Notes under the pieces: model-generated
Seen by the model: the letters and a program-made list of their open reading frames with translations, nothing else
Database searches by the model: none
Told to the model about the DNA's origin: nothing
Source: CAIPSZ01 sp038065015
GTDB lineage: Bacteria; Patescibacteriota; Patescibacteriia; PEXW01
Length of the DNA stretch: 25,478 bases
NCBI GenBank assembly: GCA_038065015.1
Contig: JBBTRU010000012.1
Coordinates: 1 to 25,478, forward strand
Reading direction: 5' to 3'
Program-made: the position numbers and the translations under genes
Shown here: positions 13,493 to 20,207 of the stretch, in pieces
Layout: each line of letters starts with the position of its first letter
Numbering within the stretch: the first letter of the stretch is position 1

Positions 13493-14086
13493 CTAGCGCT
13501 TCTGCCACTGCGGGGCGCGGCGGGCGCGCTTGAGGCCGGGCTTCTTGCGCTCTTTGATGCGGGAATCGCGGGTGAGCAAGCCAGCCGCCTTCAGCGTGGG
13601 TCGCAGGGCGGGATCCAGCAGTAAGAGTACGCGGGTAATGCCGTGCGCGGTGGCGTGGGCTTGGCCGTGCGTACCGCCGCCGTTGACCTTAATCGACCAG
13701 CGGCCTTTTGCCCACCCCGTAAGCACGAGTGGGTAGCGGGATTGCTCCACCCACGAACCAAAGGCAAAATACTTTTCTGGGGTCATGCCGTTAACCACAA
13801 TTTCACCGGTGCCGAGCTCGTAGTAGCGCACGCGGGCAATAGCGGTCTTGCGCTTGCCTACCGCAAAGGTGTACTTCTCGCGGGGAGCCAACTGCTCGTG
13901 GACTGGGGCAGGATGCACTGCATGGACAACAGCCTTGTGCGCCGCTTTGTGTACGACGGGTTTCCCGCCTGCAACGCCTGGCGAAGCATGGCGGGCAGGA
14001 TGTGCAGTAGATTTTTTCGCAACGGTTTTCTTAATCGTTGCTTTCTTTATTACGGGTTTCTTTGCAGGAACTTTGGCAGTAGGCAT
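13493..14086 (-). CDS. rpsI: 30S ribosomal protein S9 with long basic N-terminal extension
   Basis: A 197-aa S9, about 65 residues longer than usual. The S9 fold starts near residue 69 (REKYTFAVGKRKTAIARV) and includes EIVVNGMTPEKYF, the GGGTHGQAHATAHGITRVLL segment and the conserved C-terminal tail KKPGLKRARRAPQWQKR that reaches toward the P-site tRNA. Residues 1-68 are a low-complexity Lys/Ala/Pro/His stretch (AKKPVIKKATIKKTVAKK; repeated HKAxHKAVVHAVHPAP) not part of the fold. The start ATG lies three bases after the rplM stop, so the extension is the natural reading and there is no closer start to the fold in the frame. Last gene of the ribosomal operon. Confidence 0.95.
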   Translation of the reverse strand: MPTAKVPAKKPVIKKATIKKTVAKKSTAHPARHASPGVAGGKPVVHKAAHKAVVHAVHPAPVHEQLAPREKYTFAVGKRKTAIARVRYYELGTGEIVVNGMTPEKYFAFGSWVEQSRYPLVLTGWAKGRWSIKVNGGGTHGQAHATAHGITRVLLLLDPALRPTLKAAGLLTRDSRIKERKKPGLKRARRAPQWQKR

Positions 14087-14089
14087 GGA

Positions 14090-14455
14090 TTAAGCTTTTA
14101 CCACGAGACGCTTGAGAATGAATTTGCGAGTCCGATTCTGTGGCAGCATGCGTTTAATTGCGGTAATGAGCACGCTCGTTGGGTCATTGGCGAGCTTGTC
14201 GCGCAGGATAGTTTCGCGCAAGCCCCCCGGGTAACCACTGAAGTGCGCGTATTTCTTCGTGAGTAATTTCGTGCCGGTCACGCGGATTTTCTTGGCATTG
14301 AGAATAATGACCTTCTCGCCGCTAATAACGTCGGGGCGGTACGCCGGAGTATTCTTCCCCAGCAAAAGGTACGCTACCTGCGAAGCAAAGCGCCCGAGGA
14401 CTTTGCCATCGGCATCGAGGGTGACTGTGGTCGTTGGGGGCGTAGGCTTGCGCAT
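14090..14455 (-). CDS. rplM: 50S ribosomal protein L13 (short form)
   Basis: A 121-aa L13, about 20 residues shorter than the E. coli protein because the C-terminal tail is missing. Core features are present: VTLDADGKVLGRFASQVAYLLLGK, VIILNAKKIRVTGTKLLTKKYAHFSGYPGG and the late motif IKRMLPQNRTRKFILKRLVV. It lies six bases after rplQ and three before rpsI, the standard rplM-rpsI pairing attached to the alpha operon. Confidence 0.95.
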   Translation of the reverse strand: MRKPTPPTTTVTLDADGKVLGRFASQVAYLLLGKNTPAYRPDVISGEKVIILNAKKIRVTGTKLLTKKYAHFSGYPGGLRETILRDKLANDPTSVLITAIKRMLPQNRTRKFILKRLVVKA

Positions 14456-14461
14456 AGGGGT

Positions 14462-14809
14462 TTAGACAAATTCCAAAATAGCCATTTGCGCGCGGTCGCC
14501 CTGGCGCTGGTGCGCAAGAATGCGTCGCGTGTAGCCGCCTTTGCGGTCTTTGTACTTCGGGCCAAGTTCGGTGAGGAGTTTCTTCACGGCGATATCGGTA
14601 AAGGTCTGGTGCAGTGTTCGGCGCGAGGTAAGCGTAGTGGTTTTGGCAGTGGTAATAGCTCGTTCTACAATGGGCTGCACGGCTTTCACCTTGGCCACCG
14701 TGGTTTGCACGCGGCCCAGCAACACCACCGAATTGGCCAACGACCGCAACATGGCGTTGCGCGGGGCGGCTTTTCGATCGAGCGTGGGACGGGACTTCTG
14801 GTGGCGCAT
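14462..14809 (-). CDS. rplQ: 50S ribosomal protein L17
   Basis: A 115-aa L17 of the usual bacterial length, lining the exit side of the large subunit. Typical signatures are MRHQKSRPTLDRKAAPRNAMLRSLANSVV, the AKAVQPIVERAITTAK-like helix and the C-terminal GGYTRRILAHQRQGDRAQMAILEFV. It begins three bases after the rpoA stop, the conserved rpoA-rplQ order. Confidence 0.96.
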   Translation of the reverse strand: MRHQKSRPTLDRKAAPRNAMLRSLANSVVLLGRVQTTVAKVKAVQPIVERAITTAKTTTLTSRRTLHQTFTDIAVKKLLTELGPKYKDRKGGYTRRILAHQRQGDRAQMAILEFV

Positions 14810-14812
14810 AAA

Positions 14813-15580
14813 TTATTCTGCTTTTTCTTCTTTCTTTTCCTTCTTCGCCTTCTTCTTCGGTTTCGCTTCGGCTTCTACGGCCGTGGTTTCTTCCGGAATC
14901 GAAGTGAGGAGGTGCTGGAAGTGTTCCACGAGCATTTGGCTGGCTTCGCGGAAAGCGGCCGCCGGGGTAATGGTGCCATCCGTGCTAATGGTAAGCGTCA
15001 CTTTATCGTAGTTGGTCATCTGGCCCACGCGAACGTTGTCCACTTTGAAATTCACGTTACGTACGGGCGTGTAAATGGCATCAATGGCAATCACACCCAA
15101 ATCCAGGCGTTCTTTCTCGCGCTGCTCCACCGGGATATACCCGCGGCCAACACCCACCGTGAGCTCCAGTTCTAGATCTGCGGCTTTGTCGGTAAGGTGT
15201 GCAATGACGTGCTCGGGATTGCGTACTTCCACGTTGGCTGGGCACTTGAAGTCCCCGGCCGTAAGCACCTTCTCCCCTTTCGCTTTTACCATGATGGTGG
15301 CTGTCTCGCCTTCAAACACGTGCAAGCGCAAACCTTTGAGGTTGAGAATGATGTCGACCACGTCTTCCTGTACGTGCGGGATGGTGGAGAATTCGTGCGT
15401 TGCCCCACTAAACTTCACCGCTGTTACCGCGGCGCCCGGCAAAGATGACAAGAGCACCCGGCGCAGCGCATTCCCTAGGGTAGTACCGTAGCCCGGATAG
15501 CAGGGCTCGATGACCACCTCGGCGGTGTTGGGGCCGGCCTCGGCGAGGATTACTTTTGATGGCAGTTGAATGCGTTCCAT
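14813..15580 (-). CDS. rpoA: RNA polymerase alpha subunit lacking the C-terminal domain
   Basis: A 255-aa alpha subunit. The N-terminal domain is complete: it carries LEPCYPGYGTTLGNALRRVLLSSLPG-type dimerisation sequence (here IEPCYPGYG...), HEFSTIPHVQEDVVDIILNLKGL and EKERLDLGVIAIDAIYTPVRNVNFKVDNVRVG, ending with LVEHFQHLL near residue 225. The usual linker and roughly 75-residue alpha-CTD (helix-hairpin-helix, LGLS...LKR..I) are absent; only a 28-residue charged tail rich in Lys, Glu and Ala follows. The stop is close to rplQ, so this is not a frameshifted split gene: no CTD coding sequence remains. UP-element recognition and class I activator contacts via alpha-CTD would not be possible. 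Confidence 0.95.
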   Translation of the reverse strand: MERIQLPSKVILAEAGPNTAEVVIEPCYPGYGTTLGNALRRVLLSSLPGAAVTAVKFSGATHEFSTIPHVQEDVVDIILNLKGLRLHVFEGETATIMVKAKGEKVLTAGDFKCPANVEVRNPEHVIAHLTDKAADLELELTVGVGRGYIPVEQREKERLDLGVIAIDAIYTPVRNVNFKVDNVRVGQMTNYDKVTLTISTDGTITPAAAFREASQMLVEHFQHLLTSIPEETTAVEAEAKPKKKAKKEKKEEKAE

Positions 15581-15602
15581 AGGCGTGTGAAAGTGAAAGC
15601 GT

Positions 15603-16211
15603 TTAGCGTGAGTAATGTTCGACGATGAGTTGCAAGTTGAGCGGCTGGTTGACGTCGGTAGATTCGGGCAGCCGCGTCACCGTGCCGGTCTGCGCGTCTT
15701 TATCCAGCTCCAGCCAGGCCGGAACATCGGTCTTGCCCTTGAGGCGCTCGGCCACGGCAGTTTGCATCTTGGGTTTATTCTTCGAAACGCCAATGGCTTC
15801 TTTGGGCCGGACGCTGTAGGAAGGGATGGTCACGCGTTTGCCGTTAACGGTAATAAGGCCGTGGCCCACGAGCTGGCGGGCTTGCGCGTGGGTTGCGCCA
15901 ATGCCGAGGCGGAAGACCACGTTATCTAAGCGGCGCTCCAGATTCTGCAGCAACAGCTGGCCGGTGTCGCCTTTCTTGGTCTTGGCTTTCTTGTAGTAGT
16001 TGGCAAACTGGCGTTCGAGCAAACCGTAGATGGCCTTGGCCTTCTGCTTTTCGGCCAACTGGATGCCGTACTCGGACATGCGCGACGTGCCTTTGGGGCC
16101 GTGCTGGCCAGGGGGGTAGGGTCGGCGCTGGACAGGGCACTTGGCCGAGTCGCAGAGTTTGACGCCGTAGCGGCGGCAGCGAGCGTGTTTGGGTCCGGTG
16201 TAGCGTGCCAT
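15603..16211 (-). CDS. rpsD: 30S ribosomal protein S4
   Basis: A 202-aa S4 of normal length, a primary 16S rRNA binder. The N-terminus ARYTGPKHARCRRYGVKLCDSAKC has C12, C20 and C25 plus H9, a possible zinc site with different spacing from that of Thermus S4. The S4 RNA-binding domain is clear (LERRLDNVVFRLGIGATHAQARQLVGHGLITVNGKRV). The gene is eight bases after rpsK and 22 before rpoA. Confidence 0.96.
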   Translation of the reverse strand: MARYTGPKHARCRRYGVKLCDSAKCPVQRRPYPPGQHGPKGTSRMSEYGIQLAEKQKAKAIYGLLERQFANYYKKAKTKKGDTGQLLLQNLERRLDNVVFRLGIGATHAQARQLVGHGLITVNGKRVTIPSYSVRPKEAIGVSKNKPKMQTAVAERLKGKTDVPAWLELDKDAQTGTVTRLPESTDVNQPLNLQLIVEHYSR

Positions 16212-16219
16212 AGGAATAT

Positions 16220-16702
16220 TTAGACGCGGCGCACTTTCGGCTGGCGGACGCCGTTGTGCGGGATAGGGGTAATATCTTTAATAGAAGTAACCGTAAGACC
16301 ATTTGCAACCAGTGAGCGCACGGCGGCTTCACGGCCGCTGCCAATGCCTTTCACGCGCACGTCCACTTGCTTCAGGCCCACGTCGCGCAGCTTTTCTAAA
16401 ATGGAACGCACGACAATCCCTGCGGCGTAGGGCGTGCCTTTCTTCGGGCCGCGGAAACCCTGGCCGCCGGCCGAACCCCACGCCAGCACGTTGCCGCCCA
16501 AATCCGAAATGCTCACAATGGTGTTGTTGTAGGTGGCTTGGATGTGCGCAATGCCATGCTGCACGAACTTCTTACCCTTCTTGGTCTTCTTCTTTTTCTT
16601 GGGTGCGTCCGTAACTTCAGCTTTCGCGGTTTCACCAGCCGCGGCCATTGTCGCGGCGGTGCTATCCAGCAATTGATCGAGTTTCTTAATGTCGTCAGCC
16701 AT
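16220..16702 (-). CDS. rpsK: 30S ribosomal protein S11 with N-terminal extension
   Basis: A 160-aa S11, about 30 residues longer than the usual 129. The conserved fold begins near residue 47 (VQHGIAHIQATYNNTIVSISDLGGNVLAWGSAG) and ends with the family tail IPHNGVRQPKVRRV. The added N-terminus starts MADDIKKLDQLLDSTAATMAAAGE and then becomes Lys-rich (APKKKKKTKKGKK). The ATG is five bases after the rpsM stop, supporting the long form. Confidence 0.95.
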   Translation of the reverse strand: MADDIKKLDQLLDSTAATMAAAGETAKAEVTDAPKKKKKTKKGKKFVQHGIAHIQATYNNTIVSISDLGGNVLAWGSAGGQGFRGPKKGTPYAAGIVVRSILEKLRDVGLKQVDVRVKGIGSGREAAVRSLVANGLTVTSIKDITPIPHNGVRQPKVRRV

Positions 16703-16707
16703 ATGCG

Positions 16708-17097
16708 TTAGGTCTTTTCGCTGGCAGATTTGCGGCCGCTGCCCATGGTGCGGCGGACGTTACCGCGCACGGTGCGGGAGTTGGTCTTGGTGCGCTGGCC
16801 GCGGACCGGCAAGTTACGCGCATGGCGCATGCCCATGTACGAGTTAATTTCTTTCTTGCGCTTGATATTCAGCAGCACCTCGCGGCGCAGATCGCCTTCT
16901 ACCTTGTGCTCTTTCTCGATAAGCTCGCGCAGGCGGTTGACTTCGGCTTCGGTTAAATCGTTGGTGCGCTGCTCAGGGTTGAGCTTAGCTTGCGTAATAA
17001 TATTGACGGCATTCGACGGCCCAATGCCGTAGATGTACCGCAAAGCTATGCGGAGCGGTTTGTTTGGCAGGGTGATACCGGCAATGCGTGCGGGCAT
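16708..17097 (-). CDS. rpsM: 30S ribosomal protein S13
   Basis: A 129-aa S13 in the head of the small subunit. Signatures: MPARIAGITLPNKPLRIALRYIYGIGPSNA (helix-two-turn-helix start), LNIKRKKEINSYMGMRHARNLPVRGQRTKTNSRT and a basic tail with NVRRTMG. It follows rpmJ by four bases. Confidence 0.97.
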   Translation of the reverse strand: MPARIAGITLPNKPLRIALRYIYGIGPSNAVNIITQAKLNPEQRTNDLTEAEVNRLRELIEKEHKVEGDLRREVLLNIKRKKEINSYMGMRHARNLPVRGQRTKTNSRTVRGNVRRTMGSGRKSASEKT

Positions 17098-17101
17098 AAA
17101 T

Positions 17102-17215
17102 TTATCCTTGACGTTGCTTGTGCTTGGGGTTGCTGCAAATGACGAGCAGCTTCTTGCCCCGGCGAATGACGCGGCACTTGGGGCAAATGGGTTTGACGCT
17201 TGATCGGACTTTCAT
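17102..17215 (-). CDS. rpmJ: 50S ribosomal protein L36
   Basis: A 37-codon gene too short for ordinary ORF listings. It reads MKVRSSVKPICPKC at the start and ICSNPKHKQRQG at the end, with the complete L36 zinc ribbon C11, C14, C27 and H32. It sits six bases after infA and four before rpsM, the conserved infA-rpmJ-rpsM order. Confidence 0.96.
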   Translation of the reverse strand: MKVRSSVKPICPKCRVIRRGKKLLVICSNPKHKQRQG

Positions 17216-17221
17216 TGCAGC

Positions 17222-17482
17222 TTATTTACGATAGGTGATGCGACCTTTCTTGAGGTCGTAGGGGGTCATTTCCAGAATCACGGTGTCGCCCGGCAGGATT
17301 TTAATGCGATTCATTCGCATCCGGCCCGAAAGGTGCGCGTGCACCATGTGCTCGTTTGCAAGCTTCACCCGGAAGGTGGCAGACGGGAGGAGCTCCTCCA
17401 CAATGCCTTCCACTTCCAGGAAGCCTTTCTTATTCACGCCCCGGGCCTCTGGCTTGGGGCGATCGCTGGGTTTCTGTTGCAT
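17222..17482 (-). CDS. infA: Translation initiation factor IF-1
   Basis: An 86-aa IF-1 (OB fold) from the ATG at 17482; the in-frame TTG 30 bases upstream lies in a terminator-like hairpin and is not used. The core FLEVEGIVEELLPSATFRVKLANEHMVHAHLSGRMRMNRIKILPGDTVILEMTPYDLKKGRITYRK is canonical; the first 15 residues (QQKPSDRPKPEARGV) are an extra charged lead. First gene of the ribosomal operon. No strong Shine-Dalgarno is seen, and a hairpin followed by T6 ends just eight bases before the ATG, so expression may be controlled by attenuation. Confidence 0.95.
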   Translation of the reverse strand: MQQKPSDRPKPEARGVNKKGFLEVEGIVEELLPSATFRVKLANEHMVHAHLSGRMRMNRIKILPGDTVILEMTPYDLKKGRITYRK

Positions 17483-17490
17483 GCTGTGAG

Positions 17491-17522
17491 AAAAAAGATA
17501 TCCCCGCGTCAATACAGCGGGG
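17491..17522 (-). terminator. Terminator-like hairpin in the infA leader (possible attenuator)
   Basis: Minus-strand stem CCCCGC (17522-17517) / GCGGGG (17507-17502), nine-base loop, then ATATC and six T (17496-17491), eight bases before the infA start. The 3' arm GGGGAT (17505-17500) can instead pair with ATCCCC earlier in the leader (17554-17549), giving a possible antiterminator. The pairing choice is inference. Confidence 0.65.
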
Positions 17523-17620
17523 TCTGCACAACTCCCTCACCCAGGAATGGGGATGGATAAGTGTACAGCCGGGCGGACCAAGTTCGGGAGCAGCAGGAGA
17601 CGAATTTTTATAACAAATAT

Positions 17621-17649
17621 ACTGTACCAGGCGGCTGGAGGGGTGTCAA
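17621..17649 (-). promoter_or_regulatory. Promoter of the infA ribosomal operon
   Basis: Minus-strand TTGACA (17649-17644), 17 bases, TACAGT (17626-17621; 4 of 6). It gives a leader of roughly 130 nt ending at infA that contains the terminator-like hairpin. Confidence 0.6.
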
Positions 17650-17659
17650 CCCCAAATAT

Positions 17660-17681
17660 CCCCTCCTTGCATAAGGAGGGG
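17660..17681. repeat. Palindromic repeat with TAGGGGTG tail
   Basis: Perfect 9-bp arms CCCCTCCTT (17660-17668) / AAGGAGGGG (17673-17681), loop GCAT, followed by TAGGGGTGATCG. The tail is shared with the minus-strand element at 5001-5043. Confidence 0.65.
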
Positions 17682-17754
17682 TAGGGGTGATCGTCGGGTT
17701 GTATCGGTGAGCGATCTGCTGGATTTGCAGATACTGAAGGTTAATCACGGATTA

Positions 17755-17782
17755 CCACCTTTTCTGGCGTCAGAAAAGGTGG
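17755..17782. repeat. Perfect 12-bp hairpin repeat, copy 1
   Basis: Arms CCACCTTTTCTG (17755-17766) and CAGAAAAGGTGG (17771-17782) with a GCGT loop. Near-identical in design to the hairpin at 18031-18060. No U tract on either side. Confidence 0.7.
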
Positions 17783-18030
17783 AGCCAAAAGACCGTTGGG
17801 GGCTCAACATGTGGTCTCAGGAAACAGGGTTAAGAAAAACGCGTTTTTACTTGCACCACGTTTCGCCCCCAAACCCCCGGACTTCTGATCCTATTTTCTT
17901 CTGTAAGGGAAAAAAGAAGATGCATTGCAAGTACTTTGGGGTTGTAGGGGGTGATCGCTGAGCCAATATTTAGTGAGACTGCAAATGCTTCCCGAGTGCG
18001 AATCGAGCACCCCCTGCTGGTCTCTTTGGG

Positions 18031-18060
18031 GCCACCTTTCTTGCCACCAAGAAAGGTGGC
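18031..18060. repeat. Perfect 13-bp hairpin repeat, copy 2
   Basis: Arms GCCACCTTTCTTG (18031-18043) and CAAGAAAGGTGGC (18048-18060) with a CCAC loop. With copy 1 it defines a CCACCTTTYTTG/CTG palindrome family about 275 bases apart. Confidence 0.7.
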
Positions 18061-18140
18061 GAAGACTCGTGGGAATCCTCAAGTGTCCGTACAACCATCC
18101 GGTCGTTGTGCAGTATAAATCGTAAGACTCATAAAAACTT

Positions 18141-18350
18141 TTACTGCACTTTTTTCTCCAACCGTTGCAAATGCTTTGCTCCCAGAAAAGTTATAATCAT
18201 TGCAGCCCACACCGGCAAGAGGAATGATTTAAGTGGGGCGTACCACAGGCTGACAAACGTGCAGGCCACCGCGATAACCAAAAGGGCCAAGGTGCATTTT
18301 GCCAGGACTTTTTTGCGTTTGCGCAAACGCTGGAGAAGTTGTTCGTCCAT
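18141..18350 (-). CDS. Small two-helix membrane protein coupled to alaS
   Basis: A 69-aa protein: a basic start (MDEQLLQRLRKRKKVLAK), two hydrophobic helices at about 20-38 (CTLALLVIAVACTFVSLWY) and 43-59 (FLLPVWAAMIITFLGA), and a basic tail RLEKKVQ. Its ATG overlaps the alaS stop by one base (TAATG), so it is translated by coupling. The positive-inside rule predicts both ends in the cytoplasm. Function unknown. Confidence 0.7.
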   Translation of the reverse strand: MDEQLLQRLRKRKKVLAKCTLALLVIAVACTFVSLWYAPLKSFLLPVWAAMIITFLGAKHLQRLEKKVQ

Positions 18351-20197
18351 TACTCCCCCACCACGGCCTTAATGCGGCGGATACCGGCCGAGGCGGACTT
18401 TTCGGAAATTATTTTAAAACTCTTCAGATCACCGGTGTGCTCTACGTGCGGGCCGCCGCAAAGCTCTTTGGAATAATTTCCGACGCTGTAGACCGTCACA
18501 CGCTCTGGATATTTCTCTTTAAAAAATGCCAGCGCGCCGGCGGCTTTGGCTTCTTCGAAAGACATTTCAGCTTTGGTCACGGGCAAATCTTCCGCAATTT
18601 TACTATTGACGATTGCCTCTACCTGCATGATCTGCTCGGGCGTGAGCTTGGTAGGGTAGGTAAAGTCAAAGCGTAGACGTTCGGCATTGATATCTGACCC
18701 GTCTTGGTGGACGTCGTTACCGAGCACATCGCGCAAGGCTTGCTGCAGCAGGTGCGTGGCCGTATGCAGGCGGGTCATGACGGTTCGCTCGGTATCCGAC
18801 AAACTTGCGCTATTCAAGCCGTGGCCACCGAACTTGGCCACCACGCCGGCGCGCGAGGCATCGCGGTGCTTATCCAGCTCGGCTTCGACTTCGGCATTAT
18901 CAAAGACAAAACCTTTTTGCTTGAGCTGGTCAAACGTTGAGCCAAAGGTAGTAAAGAGTTGTACGGCGGCCTTGCCGGTTATTTGGATGTGGGACATGCC
19001 CGCCGGGCCTTCGTGCTGGGCAAGGACATCTTCCTTGGGGAGCTGCTTCACCAGTTTATCAATGCTCAACAGGCGGACCTTTTCGTAATTCCCGTATTCC
19101 TTTTGAAAATCCTCGAGCAGAGCGCGACGCTTTTCTTTAATATCCGGGTACACCTCGCCATATTCTTTGATAATGGCATCCACGACCACCGCCAGGTCAA
19201 ACCCATGCAGCAAGTACTGGTCGCAGGCCCGACGGAACACCCGGCGCAGAATGTAGCCTTGCTCTTTATTGCTGAAACGTACTTCATCGCCACGGAGGAA
19301 CACCGACGCTTTAAAGTGATCGCTGGCGATACGGAGCCGACGCGCATCTTCAAGGTCATTCCCCGTCAGGCCAAAATGCGGATCTTTCTTCAGGGTTTCA
19401 ATAATCGGCGCAAACGCTTCGGTCTGGAACACGCTGTCTTTGCCTTGCACCACCATTGCCAGGCGCTCCAAACCCAGGCCGGTATCAATATTTTTCATGG
19501 GCAGCGCAACGTACTCCCCTTTTTCGGTCTTCTCATACTCGGTCATGACGAGGTTCCAAATTTCGACAAAGCGCCCGCAGTCGCAGGTGTTGGGTAAGCA
19601 CTTGGCGCCTTTGTCGCACGGTTCGCCGGTTTGGTCGTAGTGCAGCTCGGATGATGGCCCGCAGGGGCCGGTCTTGCCTGGCGGTCCCCAGAAGTTGGAT
19701 TCATGGTTATAGCCCGCAATCCGTTCTTTGGGTAAGTGCTTTTGCCAGAGCTTCGCGGATTCCGTGTCCGACGGTACGTGTGGCGCATTTTTCCGAGGGT
19801 GACTGTCTGCGTGGTAGTACGTGGCCCACAAGCGCTCGGGGTTGAGGTGGACGTGCTTGGTAACAAATTCCCAGGCAAAATCAATGGCTTCTTTTTTAAA
19901 GTAGTCGCCCACGCTGAAGTTGCCGAGCATCTCGAAGAACGTCAGGTGCGTGGTGTCGCCCACTTCGTCAATATCCGAGGTGCGGAAGCACTTCTGCACG
20001 CTGGCTAAACGCCGAGATTTCAGGTCAGACTCCGGATCTCGTTCTCCCAAAAAGTACGGCTTAAACTGCTGCATGCCGGCCGTGGTAAGCAGCACGGTGG
20101 GATCGTTCTGCGGGATGAGCGAGGACGAGAGAATAACCACGTGCTTGTGGTTAGCGAAAAACTTCAGGAATTTGGAGCGAATATCGCGGAGGTGCAT
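18350..20197 (-). CDS. alaS: Alanyl-tRNA synthetase, short form without C-Ala domain
   Basis: A 615-aa AlaRS against the usual 870 or so. The ATG at 20197 (MHLRDIRSKFLKFF) is the family start; the longer frame is not. Class II catalytic parts are present: the SSSLIPQNDPTVLLTTAGMQQFKPYFLG region, CFRTSDIDEVGDTTHLTFFEMLGNFSVGDYFK, the EIWNLVMTEY motif and NIDTGLGLERLAM. The editing domain is intact with HTATH near residue 478 and CGGPHVEHT near 580 (the H, H, C, H zinc set). The protein stops after SAGIRRIKAVVGE, so the coiled coil and DHHA1-type C-Ala domain are absent; such short AlaRS are, as I recall, common in Patescibacteria. It starts ten bases after the hydrolase gene upstream, with no Shine-Dalgarno. 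Confidence 0.95.
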   Translation of the reverse strand: MHLRDIRSKFLKFFANHKHVVILSSSLIPQNDPTVLLTTAGMQQFKPYFLGERDPESDLKSRRLASVQKCFRTSDIDEVGDTTHLTFFEMLGNFSVGDYFKKEAIDFAWEFVTKHVHLNPERLWATYYHADSHPRKNAPHVPSDTESAKLWQKHLPKERIAGYNHESNFWGPPGKTGPCGPSSELHYDQTGEPCDKGAKCLPNTCDCGRFVEIWNLVMTEYEKTEKGEYVALPMKNIDTGLGLERLAMVVQGKDSVFQTEAFAPIIETLKKDPHFGLTGNDLEDARRLRIASDHFKASVFLRGDEVRFSNKEQGYILRRVFRRACDQYLLHGFDLAVVVDAIIKEYGEVYPDIKEKRRALLEDFQKEYGNYEKVRLLSIDKLVKQLPKEDVLAQHEGPAGMSHIQITGKAAVQLFTTFGSTFDQLKQKGFVFDNAEVEAELDKHRDASRAGVVAKFGGHGLNSASLSDTERTVMTRLHTATHLLQQALRDVLGNDVHQDGSDINAERLRFDFTYPTKLTPEQIMQVEAIVNSKIAEDLPVTKAEMSFEEAKAAGALAFFKEKYPERVTVYSVGNYSKELCGGPHVEHTGDLKSFKIISEKSASAGIRRIKAVVGE

Positions 20198-20207
20198 GGG
20201 TTTAGGG

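Larger units (their letters stand above)
17650..18140. other. Non-coding gap rich in hairpin repeats
   Basis: No convincing gene on either strand. It contains four types of inverted repeat (the three longest listed separately; also ATCTGC/GCAGAT at 17714-17732) and a direct repeat GTAGGGG(G)TGATCG at 17681-17693 and 17944-17957. Short plus-strand ORFs here are translations of these repeats. No tmRNA, RNase P, SRP or tRNA signature was found. Confidence 0.6.

Noticed and set aside
13643..14266. Plus-strand ORF of 207 codons opposite rpsI and rplM
   Set aside because: Shadow of two certain ribosomal protein genes.
17707..17961. Plus-strand ORF of 84 codons in the hairpin-rich gap
   Set aside because: Its codons cover the perfect hairpin at 17755-17782 and the repeated GTAGGGGGTGATCG; the translation is that of repeats, with no ribosome site.
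17650..18140. Possible housekeeping RNA (tmRNA, RNase P, SRP, 6S) in the gap
   Set aside because: None of the conserved cores of these RNAs could be found on either strand, and no promoter-terminator pair frames a transcript.
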